DNA from: an uncultured Oscillospiraceae bacterium
Lineage (GTDB): Bacteria; Bacillota; Clostridia; Oscillospirales; Oscillospiraceae
Reading direction: 5' to 3'
DNA: 64,000 nt
NCBI GenBank assembly: GCA_910578505.1
Contig: CAJTPV010000008.1
Span: forward strand, 1-64,000
This document shows, in pieces, positions 24,681 through 33,017 of this stretch. The translations under genes were made by a program, and so were the position numbers. The notes under the pieces were generated by a model, which worked only from the letters and a program-made list of their open reading frames with translations, had not been told where the DNA came from and did no database searches. Numbering within the stretch: the first letter of the stretch is position 1; the number at the start of each line of letters is the position of its first letter.

Positions 24681-25613
24681 ATGCTGAAATATATCTCAAG
24701 GCGGGTCCTGATTTTGATTCCTGTCCTTCTGGGCGTTTCTTTCCTGGTCTTTGCCATTCTGGCAATGATGCCGGCGGACGTGGCGGCAGTCCAGCTGGGG
24801 GTCTCGGCCACACCGGAGGGGATTGAAAAATGGAACGAGGAGCACGGGCTCAACGACCCGTTCCTCAAGCGCTATTTTGACTACATGGGAGGGCTGCTGA
24901 CCGGCGACCCCGGCGTCTCCTGGTCCTCCAACACGCCGATCAAAACGGAGTTTGTGCAGCGCATCCCCTCCACCATGGCGCTGACGGCGGGGACGATTGT
25001 GCTGGTCATCCTCCTGGGCGTCCCGGTAGGCGTGATCTCCGCCATCAGGCAGTACAGCATCTTTGACAATATTTCCCGGCTCCTGGCCATGCTGCTGACC
25101 TCCCTGCCCGCGTTCTGGCTGGGATTGCTGCTGATGCTGAAATTTGCTTTGGAGCTGGACGTTCTGCCGGCCACAGGCGGCGGCTCCTTCGCCCATTATA
25201 TCCTCCCCTGGATCACCCTCTCCACCGCCATGGCGGCGCAGATGATCCGCATGACCCGCTCCACCATGCTGGAGGTCATCCGGGCGGACTATGTGCAGAC
25301 CGCCCGGGCCAAGGGGGCCCGGCCGGTCCGGGTGGTGATGGTCCACGAGCTGCGAAACGCCCTGCTGCCCATCATCACCGTCGTGGGCATCATTCTGGGG
25401 CAGACGCTGGGCGGCGCCATTGTGACGGAGACCATTTTTGCCCTGCCGGGCGTGGGGACCTATCTGCTGCAGGGAATTTTCAAGTACGACATGCCGGTGG
25501 TGATGATCAGCGTTCTGTTTATCGCGGCGGTAATCGGCGTGATAAATCTGCTGATCGACATTCTCTATATGTATATCGATCCGCGCCTGCGCAGTCAGTT
25601 TGTGAAGGGATAG
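24681..25613 (+). CDS. Peptide ABC transporter permease (DppB-like)
   Basis: A protein of 310 residues from ATG 24681 (GGGAGG ahead). First helix LIPVLLGVSFLVFAILAM, then about five more. It has the EAA-type coupling loop of binding-protein-dependent permeases (EVIRADYVQTARAKGARPVRVVMVHELRNALLPI) and GGAIVTETIFALPGVGTYL. Pairs with the next gene to form the channel. Confidence 0.92.
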   Translation: MLKYISRRVLILIPVLLGVSFLVFAILAMMPADVAAVQLGVSATPEGIEKWNEEHGLNDPFLKRYFDYMGGLLTGDPGVSWSSNTPIKTEFVQRIPSTMALTAGTIVLVILLGVPVGVISAIRQYSIFDNISRLLAMLLTSLPAFWLGLLLMLKFALELDVLPATGGGSFAHYILPWITLSTAMAAQMIRMTRSTMLEVIRADYVQTARAKGARPVRVVMVHELRNALLPIITVVGIILGQTLGGAIVTETIFALPGVGTYLLQGIFKYDMPVVMISVLFIAAVIGVINLLIDILYMYIDPRLRSQFVKG

Positions 25614-25624
25614 GAGGTGGCCGG

Positions 25625-26509
25625 ATGAAAAAAACAGCGGGAAACGCCCCGAAGAGGCGGGGACAGTTTGCCTCGATCTGCTACCGGTTCAGCAGGAACC
25701 GCATGGCGATGCTGGGGCTGGCCGTATTTCTGGCCGTGGTCTTTTTTGCCGCCACCGCCCCCATGTTCGCCGATTATGAGGCGGACGCGGTGAAGCAGAA
25801 CGTATACGCGAAATTCTTTTCCCCCGGCCAGGAGAGACATATTCTGGGCACGGACATGTACGGCCGCGACCTGTTCGCGCGGATCATTTTCGGCGCGCGG
25901 CTGTCGCTGCTGATCTCCCTGTCCACTGTGGGGGCGTCCCTTGTGCTGGGATGCCTGATCGGCTCCCTGTGCGCCTACTACGGCGGATGGCTGGACACGG
26001 TCACCATGCGCATTGTGGATATCTTTCTTGCCCTGCCGATGACCCTGATGGCGGTGACGGTGGTGGCGGCGCTGGGGACCAGCACCACAAACCTGATCAT
26101 TTCCCTGACGATCTCCATGGTGCCGCCCTTTGTGCGGATCGTGCGCTCGGCGGTGCTGCAGGTCAAGGGCTCGGACTACATCGAGGCCGCCGTGGCCTAC
26201 GGCTCCCGGGACATGCGGATCATCCTGACCCACGTGCTGCCCAACGCCATCGGTCCCATCATTGTCCAGGCCACGCTCAATCTGGCGTCGGTCCTGCTGT
26301 CGGTGGCGGCGCTGGGATTCATCGGTCTGGGCGTGCCCTCCCCCCAGCCGGAGTGGGGCACCATGCTGGCGGAGAGCAAGGCCCAGATGCGCTATTACCC
26401 CTGGCAGGTCATCATCCCCGGCGCCGCCATCGCGGTGACGGTGCTGTCCATCAATCTGATCGGCGACGGTCTGCGGGACGCACTGGACCCCAAGCTGAAG
26501 AACGGATAA
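25625..26509 (+). CDS. Peptide ABC transporter permease (DppC-like)
   Basis: A protein of 294 residues starting 11 bases after the DppB-like stop. N-terminal cytoplasmic tail, anchor helix AMLGLAVFLAVVFFAAT, the HILGTDMYGRDLFARIIFGAR motif characteristic of DppC/OppC, further helices, the coupling loop SDYIEAAVAYGSRDMRIILTHVLPN and a C-terminus with PSPQPEWGTMLAESKAQMRYYPW. Second half of the peptide channel. Confidence 0.92.
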   Translation: MKKTAGNAPKRRGQFASICYRFSRNRMAMLGLAVFLAVVFFAATAPMFADYEADAVKQNVYAKFFSPGQERHILGTDMYGRDLFARIIFGARLSLLISLSTVGASLVLGCLIGSLCAYYGGWLDTVTMRIVDIFLALPMTLMAVTVVAALGTSTTNLIISLTISMVPPFVRIVRSAVLQVKGSDYIEAAVAYGSRDMRIILTHVLPNAIGPIIVQATLNLASVLLSVAALGFIGLGVPSPQPEWGTMLAESKAQMRYYPWQVIIPGAAIAVTVLSINLIGDGLRDALDPKLKNG

Positions 26510-26532
26510 AAAATGCGCAGAGGAGGAGAAAA

Positions 26533-27507
26533 ATGGGACCCTTGTTGGAGATCAGAGATCTGCATGTGGAGTACAAAACCCATGACGGGACCGTCTACGC
26601 TGTCAACGGCGTGGATCTGTCGCTGGGGAGAGGGGAGACACTGGGGCTGGTGGGCGAGACCGGCGCGGGCAAAACCACAACCGCGCTGAGCATTCTCCGG
26701 CTCCTGCCGGATCGGATCGGACAGATCCGCAGCGGAAAGATCCTGCTGGACGGCGCGGATATCACGGCGATGAGCGAGCCGCAGATGCGGGAGATACGGG
26801 GGAACAGGGTGTCCATGATCTTTCAGGACCCGATGACCTCTCTCAACCCCATCCTGCCGGTGGGGCGGCAGATCGAGGAGGCGCTCCTCCTCCACACACA
26901 GCTCAGCAAGGAGGACCGGGCGAAGCGGGTGGACGAGATGCTGACGGCGGTGGGCCTGCAGGCGTCGAGAAAGGACGAGTACCCCCACCAGTTTTCCGGC
27001 GGGATGAAGCAGCGGATCGTCATCGCCATCGCGCTGGCCTGCAACCCGGAGCTGCTGCTGGCGGACGAGCCCACCACCGCCCTGGACGTGACCATTCAGG
27101 CCCAGGTGCTGCAGATGATGAATGAACTGAAAAAGCAGTTTGACACCAGCATGCTCCTGATTACCCACGATCTGGGCGTTGTGGCCCAGACCTGCGACAA
27201 GGTGGCGATCATGTACGGCGGCCATATTGTGGAGAGCGGCACGGTGCAGGACATCTATGAGGCCAGGGAGCACCACCCCTATACCACGGGCCTGTTCCGC
27301 TCCATCCCGGAGATGAACAGGGACTCCGACCGGCTGGCGCCCATTCCGGGGCTGATGCCGGACCCCATGCTCCGGCAGGAGGGGTGCAGCTTCCATGACC
27401 GCTGCCCCCACTGTATGGAGCGCTGCAGGCGGGAGAAGCCGGACAGCCGCGCCGTCTCGCCGACCCACAGCATCGCCTGTTTCCGGCACGAGCGGAAGGA
27501 CAGATAG
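26533..27507 (+). CDS. Peptide ABC transporter ATPase (DppD-like)
   Basis: A 324-residue ATPase: Walker A LVGETGAGKTTT, Q-loop MIFQDPMTSLNPIL, signature FSGGMKQRIVIAIAL, Walker B LLLADEPTTALD, H-loop ITHDLG. The C-terminal oligopeptide-transporter extension is present, with the cysteines CSFHDRCPHCMERCRRE that bind an iron-sulfur cluster in DppD/OppD relatives. Confidence 0.93.
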   Translation: MGPLLEIRDLHVEYKTHDGTVYAVNGVDLSLGRGETLGLVGETGAGKTTTALSILRLLPDRIGQIRSGKILLDGADITAMSEPQMREIRGNRVSMIFQDPMTSLNPILPVGRQIEEALLLHTQLSKEDRAKRVDEMLTAVGLQASRKDEYPHQFSGGMKQRIVIAIALACNPELLLADEPTTALDVTIQAQVLQMMNELKKQFDTSMLLITHDLGVVAQTCDKVAIMYGGHIVESGTVQDIYEAREHHPYTTGLFRSIPEMNRDSDRLAPIPGLMPDPMLRQEGCSFHDRCPHCMERCRREKPDSRAVSPTHSIACFRHERKDR

Positions 27508-27523
27508 GAAAGGAGGCGCAGTG

Positions 27524-28483
27524 ATGGACGTGCGCGACCAGCCCCTGCTGCAGACAAAGGGGCTGACAAAATATTTCAGAACATCCCGCGGCCTGCTCCA
27601 TGCCGTCGACCACGTTGACCTGGAAATTCAGGCAAAAAAGACGCTGGGCGTGGTAGGGGAGTCCGGCTGCGGCAAATCCACCCTCGGCAGAACAATCCTG
27701 CGGCTGATCGAGCCGACAGAGGGCAGCGTTCTATATGGCGGGGAGGACATCGCCGGCTGCTCCGCCGCCAGAATGCGGGAGATGCGCCGGAAGATGCAGA
27801 TCATTTTTCAGGACCCCTACGCCAGCCTGGACCCGCGAAAGACGGTAAAGGAGCTGATTGCCGACCCGCTGAAGGTCTATAAAACGCCGAAGTCCCGGCG
27901 GGACGAACTGGTAGGGCAGATGATGGAGACCGTGGGGCTGGCGGAGCGCTTTGCGCAGGCGTACCCCCATGAGCTGGACGGAGGCCGCCGCCAGCGGATC
28001 GGTATTGCGCGGGCGCTGGTGCTGCAGCCGGAATTTATTGTCTGTGACGAGCCGGTTTCAGCGCTGGATGTTTCCATCCAGGCGCAGATTCTCAATCTGC
28101 TGATGGATCTGCAGGAGAGCCACGGCCTGACCTATCTTTTTATCACCCACGACCTGTCGGTGGTCCGGCATATCTCGGACGAGATCATGGTCATGTATCT
28201 GGGCGTTGTTGTGGAACGGGCGCCGTCAAAGGAGCTGTTCGCCTCTCCGATGCACCCCTACACGAAGGAGCTGATCCGGGCGATTCCGATTCCGGACCTG
28301 AACCCGGAGCACAGGCTGGTCAACAGCCTGCGCGGCGAGGTTTCCGACCCGATTGAGCCCCCGGCCAGCTGCCGGTTTGCCCCCCGCTGCAATTACTGCA
28401 CGGAGGCCTGCCTCAGCAGCCAGCCCGCATTGCAGGACATGGGGAATGGACACTTTGTCGCGTGTGCGCTGCACGGAGCATAG
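27524..28483 (+). CDS. Peptide ABC transporter ATPase (DppF-like)
   Basis: A 319-residue partner ATPase from ATG 27524. Walker A VVGESGCGKSTLG, Q-loop IIFQDPYASLDPRKTV, Walker B FIVCDEPVSALDVS, H-loop FITHDLSVV, and a C-terminal cysteine extension (CRFAPRCNYCTEAC). The signature motif is LDGGRRQRIGIARAL. The family has S-G-G-Q/M-R-Q-R, and the usual serine, which contacts the ATP gamma-phosphate of the partner, is Asp here. The two ATPase sites of the heterodimer may therefore be unequal. Confidence 0.9.
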   Translation: MDVRDQPLLQTKGLTKYFRTSRGLLHAVDHVDLEIQAKKTLGVVGESGCGKSTLGRTILRLIEPTEGSVLYGGEDIAGCSAARMREMRRKMQIIFQDPYASLDPRKTVKELIADPLKVYKTPKSRRDELVGQMMETVGLAERFAQAYPHELDGGRRQRIGIARALVLQPEFIVCDEPVSALDVSIQAQILNLLMDLQESHGLTYLFITHDLSVVRHISDEIMVMYLGVVVERAPSKELFASPMHPYTKELIRAIPIPDLNPEHRLVNSLRGEVSDPIEPPASCRFAPRCNYCTEACLSSQPALQDMGNGHFVACALHGA

Positions 28484-28543
28484 AGGGTGCTGCTGCCGTC
28501 AGGTTTTTATAGCGGCAGATCAATCCTGCGAATCAAGAGCAGC

Positions 28544-28595
28544 GGGGGGTACTGAACAACCATGGCTTTTGCCAGTGGTTGTTCAGTATCCCCCC
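28544..28595. terminator. Long bidirectional terminator between convergent operons
   Basis: GGGGGGTACTGAACAACCA (28544-28562) pairs with TGGTTGTTCAGTATCCCCCC (28576-28595) with one bulged base. The right arm includes the last codons and the stop of the minus-strand NTPase gene at 28583. Confidence 0.75.
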
Positions 28596-29113
28596 ATCTG
28601 TTCCCGTGCAAAGCGCAGGACCTCTCGACAGCGCGCATCCCGGTTTTCCGCCGTGACGGAAAAGCACCGGCAGCGGGGATGGGACCGCACGCGGTCCAGA
28701 AATGGAACCGCCCTGTCCTTCACCGCGGCAATCACCGGGGTATCGCCGTCCAGCCGGGCCAGAATAGCGGCGCAGAATTGCTTTTCCTGGGATTCCATGA
28801 ATCCCAATTCGTCAAACAGGATGATTGTCCCCGCCGGGAGCGGACGCAGCAGCAGCGGGGCGAAGTGATCAAAGGAACCGGGACGAGTCGCAACATTTCG
28901 ATTCCCGCAGTAGCCCAGCAGGTTTTCCTCTGTCTGGCGGCGTGGCTCTCCCACAGGGTAGAAATAGAGAGGCGTCCCCCGTACCGGATCGGTCAGGCCC
29001 GCCTCCTTTTGGGTTTCAAAACCGAAGACAGGCCGTTCCAGTTCCTTTAAAACCCGCCGGATCAAGGTGCTTTTCCCCACACCGCAGGGGCCGGTAATCA
29101 GGATGTGTGTCAC
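28583..29113 (-). CDS. THEP1-like nucleoside-triphosphatase
   Basis: A protein of 176 residues with a GTG start that overlaps the upstream stop by four bases. N-terminal Walker A ITGPCGVGKSTLIRRVL, then GFETQKE, and the Walker B-like TIILFDELGFMESQEKQF typical of the THEP1/DUF265 NTPase family, ending with CFSVTAENRD. These small P-loop enzymes hydrolyse NTPs. Their cellular role is poorly known, and they often sit with metal-cofactor genes. Here it is the last gene of the molybdoenzyme operon, which hints at cofactor or metal handling; that is inference. Confidence 0.8.
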   Translation of the reverse strand: MTHILITGPCGVGKSTLIRRVLKELERPVFGFETQKEAGLTDPVRGTPLYFYPVGEPRRQTEENLLGYCGNRNVATRPGSFDHFAPLLLRPLPAGTIILFDELGFMESQEKQFCAAILARLDGDTPVIAAVKDRAVPFLDRVRSHPRCRCFSVTAENRDARCREVLRFAREQMGGY

Positions 29114-30210
29114 GAACCATCCCCCCCTGCTCTCTCGCCGTAAAGGGCCTGCAGCTGTTCGTCCGTCAGGTCCACATGGTAGAAAAGGGAAAAGAACTCC
29201 CGGACCTCCTCATCCACATCAAAGGTAAGGTATTGCGGGTAGAGCAGCCCCGACAACCATCTGACGCCCACAAGCCGGTTAGAGGCTGGGGGCCGGTCCA
29301 CCCAGCTGAACGGTGCGTTGGGCACACCGTAGACGGCGCCGTTCCGCACGGCCTTCAGCGCTGCGTAGTCTGGATTTTCCAGAATGGCCATGGCTGCCGC
29401 GCTGCCGCTCATACCGGCCTTGGCCTCGCCGAGCGTCACGATGACGTCCGGGTCCCAGGCCAGCAGCTGCTCTGCGGAAATTTGGACACGTGTCCCTTCT
29501 CCCAGCTCCAGAGCCGCCACATTGACGGCATTGACCAAATCGGAGAGCTGACCATGGGAGGAACCGGCGGGGGCCGTCTCCAGGGAGTCCTGGCCGCTGC
29601 CGCAGTAGAGCCGGATCTTTTCCTCCTCCGGGATGTCCATTGCGGCGATATCGGCAAAGGTTTTTTCTGCGTAGGCAGCCAACTGTTCCGCCTTCTCCGC
29701 TTCGTCCAGCAGCCCTCCCAGAAAACGGTAAGCCGCAGGCGCACGCATCAGGTCTCCGTCCACCGCCAGCACCGGAATGCCCAGCTTCCCGGCCAGTTGG
29801 TCGCACGCGCTGGCCAGTGCGCCGCCGATGGTCCCCATATAGACAGCGAGGGAGGGGCCTGCGGCGATGACGGCCTCATAGTTGACGGCGTCACCCATGC
29901 CGAAGTTTGGGAGATCGTGATACTCCTCCAGGATTATACCCTTTTCTATGTCGTTCAGCGCGTAATTCCAGCCCAGCAGCTTGTCGGGCGCCAGTGTATA
30001 CAGGTAGATCGCCGCCGCCGGGTCTGCAGGAAAGACCATGCCGGCCTCTGCGGGAACCATTACCGTCCGCCCGGCCATATCGGTGATTTCCCGGACAGCG
30101 GAGCTCTCCGGCTGGTCGGGAGAGGCATCCGGTCCGGATGCGCCGCACCCCGCCGCCAGGACCAGCAGCAGCGCCAGCAGCGCCGCAGCCAGCTGTTTTC
30201 CGTGTTCCAT
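29110..30210 (-). CDS. Metal/oxyanion-binding ABC lipoprotein (PF01497 type, BtuF/MolA-like), no transporter partners
   Basis: A 366-residue lipoprotein: AALLALLLVLAAGC lipobox with Cys near residue 22. The mature part is a class III binding protein (REITDMAGRTVMVP, KLLGWNY, GIPVLAVD, the long linking helix AEQLAAYAEKTFADIAAM, VQISAEQLLAWDPDVIVTLG, NGAVYGVPNAPFSW). This fold binds corrinoids, siderophores, haem, or molybdate/tungstate (MolA). With a molybdoenzyme next door and MobA/MobB nearby, molybdate or tungstate is an attractive guess. No permease or ATPase gene accompanies it here, so it must use components encoded elsewhere or act as an extracellular sensor. The stop overlaps the start of the NTPase gene. 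Confidence 0.78.
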   Translation of the reverse strand: MEHGKQLAAALLALLLVLAAGCGASGPDASPDQPESSAVREITDMAGRTVMVPAEAGMVFPADPAAAIYLYTLAPDKLLGWNYALNDIEKGIILEEYHDLPNFGMGDAVNYEAVIAAGPSLAVYMGTIGGALASACDQLAGKLGIPVLAVDGDLMRAPAAYRFLGGLLDEAEKAEQLAAYAEKTFADIAAMDIPEEEKIRLYCGSGQDSLETAPAGSSHGQLSDLVNAVNVAALELGEGTRVQISAEQLLAWDPDVIVTLGEAKAGMSGSAAAMAILENPDYAALKAVRNGAVYGVPNAPFSWVDRPPASNRLVGVRWLSGLLYPQYLTFDVDEEVREFFSLFYHVDLTDEQLQALYGERAGGDGS

Positions 30211-30242
30211 GTTTCACTGTCCCCCTCTCTATGCCGGATCTC

Positions 30243-33017
30243 CTATACCCGCCGCACCTGCACCAGATTGGTATGCTGGGGGTTGCCGTGAGCCAGCGGG
30301 GTGCTCCGATGGGTCATGGTCAGCACGTTGATACAGCCCCGCCGGTCCCGCATTTTTTCATCCGGGGTATACCAGGCCCCCTCGCTCATGGCCACGGTTC
30401 CCGCGATGATCCGCTCCGTAACGCTGGCCGGGATGCGGACAGTCCCCCGCCGGTTGAAGATCTCCACCATATCGCCGTCCCCAATGCCCCGCTCCGCCGC
30501 GTCCCTGGGATGGATCCACAGCGTCTGGGGGTCCAGCGCCTCCAACTGCCGGTTCCTGTCGCCGATGGAATGGCACCGGCGTTTGGAGTGATAGCCGATC
30601 AGCTGCAGCGGATACTGGCTTCTCTGTGCATCCTCCCACCCCTCCTCACAGGGGGTATAACGGGGGATGCCGGGCAGTACGCCGCCCTTCCAGAGCGATT
30701 TGGAGAATATTTCAATTTTGCCGGAGGGCGTCCCAAAGGGGACGCCTTTCTGAATATTTTCCCAGAAAGCAGGCCGGCGGTCCTGTTTGGGAAAGACAAA
30801 GCCCCCCTCGCGCCGGAAGGTCTCAAAAGGCGGAAGATTCGGCTCCGTCTGTTCCCTGTGCAGCTTGTAGCGGTCAGCGATCCAGTCTGCGGCGCTGCGG
30901 TGTCCCTGGCAGAAATCCCGCTCCAGTCCCAGGCGGCGTGCCGTTTCTTCCATCCACGTGTACTCCGGGCGGCAGTCAAACAGCGGGGCGATGGCCTGTT
31001 GGTTATAGAGCGCATAGTCCGCACTGGACCAGGAGCCGACCACATTTTCCATCTCAAAAAAGGATGCGCCGGGCAGCAGCAGATCCGCAAACCGCGCGCC
31101 GGGGGTCATGAAGAGATCCGATACCACCACGCACTCCGCCCCGTCGTGCCGCCGGAGGATGCGGGCCGTCTCATTGACATTGGCGTGCTGGTTGAGCAGC
31201 ATGCCGCTGGCCAGAGAGAAAATCAGCTTGATACCGGTTTCCAGCTGTTCTGTACCCACCAATCCGTCCGCTGGGCGGATCTCCTCGGGGCGGTCAACCG
31301 CCCGAGTCCACAAAAAGGACGGGATGCTGGCCGGACAGGGGTTCTCCCTTGGCGCAAACCAGGGACCCGTATGGCTCTCTTTGAGATACGAGATGGCCCC
31401 CGCGCTGCCGCCGGGCAGGCCGACATTCCCTGTCAGACATGCCAGCATAGCGAAACTGCGGCAGTTCTGTTCCCCGTTCAGCGTCCGCTGGGGGCCCAGG
31501 CCGGGCAGCAGACATGCCGGCTTTGCACCGGCGTACTCCACCGCCAGCGCCTCGATGGTCTGGACGGGCACTCCGGTAATTTTTTCCGCCCACTCCGGCG
31601 TCTTCACAACGCCGTCCTGTTTTCCGAACAGATAGCTGTGGTAACTTTCATGGGCCGGGACTCCCTCCGGCATGTGCGCCTCGTCAAATCCCAGGCAGAA
31701 GCGGTCCATAAAGGCCTGATCCTGCATGCCCCGGCTCCAGATGACATAGGCCATTGCGTCCGCCAGCGCGCCGTCTGTGGAGGGACGGATGGGGATCCAC
31801 TGGTCCGCACAGAGGCGGGCCGTATCGCTGCATCGGGGATCAATGACGATGATCCGTGTCCCCCGTGCCCTGGCCTGGACCAGCATCTCCTTGTGTTGAT
31901 CCCCCCAGTGGGTCTCCAGGGGGTTGTGGCCCCAGAGCAGCAGCAGCCTGCTTTGCAGCATCTGCTGTTCCGGACTGCCGCAGAGCAGGGTCCCGTACAC
32001 ATAGGGCAGGATCTTCTCAGCGCAGGCAGCGCTGTAGAAGTTGTAGAAATCCAGATATCCGCCGTCGCAGCTGAGCAGATGTTTCATCAGCCGGTCCGGC
32101 CGCATCAGCGCACAGACGCCCGCCGCAGCCATGACATACCTGGACTGTGGAGCCCCATGGGTGCGGCGGATGGCGGCGGCTGTCAACGCCGCCGCGTCCT
32201 CCCAGGAGATCCGCCGGAACTTTCCCTCGCCCCGCTTTCCGACCCGCGCCATAGGGCAGCGCAGGCGGCGGGAGGAGAGAAACGTCTGCCGGTAGGACAG
32301 CCCTCTGGGACAGCCGGAGAAGCTCTTTCCCTGGAAATCTTTGTCCGGCAGGATGGACAGCACGCACCCCTCCTGCACAGCGGCCAGCATTTTGCACTTG
32401 TTTCCGCAGTCGCAGAAGCTGGCGTGGCTGGTCACACGGGGTTCCTCCACCGGCAGCTCCGGCCCCCTCTGCCAGGACATGCTGTCAAAATCCGGCGTAC
32501 CGCTTTGGACCGGAGTATCCTTTCCGCCTGCCGCAGCCTCCAGCAGATGCAGCACAGCCGCGGCGGCAGGCGATAAACCCGCCGCCCGTGCGCACCGGCA
32601 CAGGCAGTGCGCTGTCCCCAGCAGGAAACGGCTCAGAAAAGCATCAGCCGCCTCCTCCAGCTGGCTGTCCGGCCTCTGCAGGCGGCAGGCGCAGAGGTAC
32701 TCCATGAACCGGCACTGCTGGCCGATATAGTCCGGTGGATTGCCGTCCATATCCACCCAGCGATAGCCGTATTTTTTATAGAAGCGGATGACCTCCAGGG
32801 TAACAGCGTTGAGCAGGACGTCCTCGCCGGTCAGGCATGCGGAAGCCCACAGGGGGACGTACACATCCGCATCCGTTCCCATCAGCAGCCGCTCATACTC
32901 CTGCCGCTCCACCGGCTCCAGCCCCACCCAGCGGCAGGTCCCCCGCCACAGCGCCAAATCCTCAAAAAACGTCCGCAGGGCATGCCAGCGGATATATTCC
33001 TCTCTCAGTGTCAGCAC
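30243..33017 (-). CDS. TorD-type chaperone fused to a DMSO-reductase-family molybdoenzyme
   Basis: A protein of 924 residues from a GTG overlapping the upstream stop. Residues 1 to about 165 look like a TorD/DmsD chaperone (all helical; YERLLMGTDADVYVPLWAS, PPDYIGQQCRFMEYL). The rest is a molybdopterin oxidoreductase. It has an N-terminal cysteine cluster CDCGNKC plus SGCPRG (residues about 199-240), LLLLWGHNPLETHWGD, IIVIDPRCSDTA and a C-terminal dinucleotide-binding barrel (LWIHPRDAAERGIGDGD, QHTNLVQVRRV). FYNFYSAACAEK matches the 'YxTYS' segment whose Ser binds Mo in DMSO reductases. The cluster motif is C-x-C-x3-C rather than C-x2/3-C-x3-C. With the chaperone at the N-terminus there is no Tat signal, so the enzyme should be cytoplasmic. 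Substrate unknown. Confidence 0.85.
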   Translation of the reverse strand: MLTLREEYIRWHALRTFFEDLALWRGTCRWVGLEPVERQEYERLLMGTDADVYVPLWASACLTGEDVLLNAVTLEVIRFYKKYGYRWVDMDGNPPDYIGQQCRFMEYLCACRLQRPDSQLEEAADAFLSRFLLGTAHCLCRCARAAGLSPAAAAVLHLLEAAAGGKDTPVQSGTPDFDSMSWQRGPELPVEEPRVTSHASFCDCGNKCKMLAAVQEGCVLSILPDKDFQGKSFSGCPRGLSYRQTFLSSRRLRCPMARVGKRGEGKFRRISWEDAAALTAAAIRRTHGAPQSRYVMAAAGVCALMRPDRLMKHLLSCDGGYLDFYNFYSAACAEKILPYVYGTLLCGSPEQQMLQSRLLLLWGHNPLETHWGDQHKEMLVQARARGTRIIVIDPRCSDTARLCADQWIPIRPSTDGALADAMAYVIWSRGMQDQAFMDRFCLGFDEAHMPEGVPAHESYHSYLFGKQDGVVKTPEWAEKITGVPVQTIEALAVEYAGAKPACLLPGLGPQRTLNGEQNCRSFAMLACLTGNVGLPGGSAGAISYLKESHTGPWFAPRENPCPASIPSFLWTRAVDRPEEIRPADGLVGTEQLETGIKLIFSLASGMLLNQHANVNETARILRRHDGAECVVVSDLFMTPGARFADLLLPGASFFEMENVVGSWSSADYALYNQQAIAPLFDCRPEYTWMEETARRLGLERDFCQGHRSAADWIADRYKLHREQTEPNLPPFETFRREGGFVFPKQDRRPAFWENIQKGVPFGTPSGKIEIFSKSLWKGGVLPGIPRYTPCEEGWEDAQRSQYPLQLIGYHSKRRCHSIGDRNRQLEALDPQTLWIHPRDAAERGIGDGDMVEIFNRRGTVRIPASVTERIIAGTVAMSEGAWYTPDEKMRDRRGCINVLTMTHRSTPLAHGNPQHTNLVQVRRV

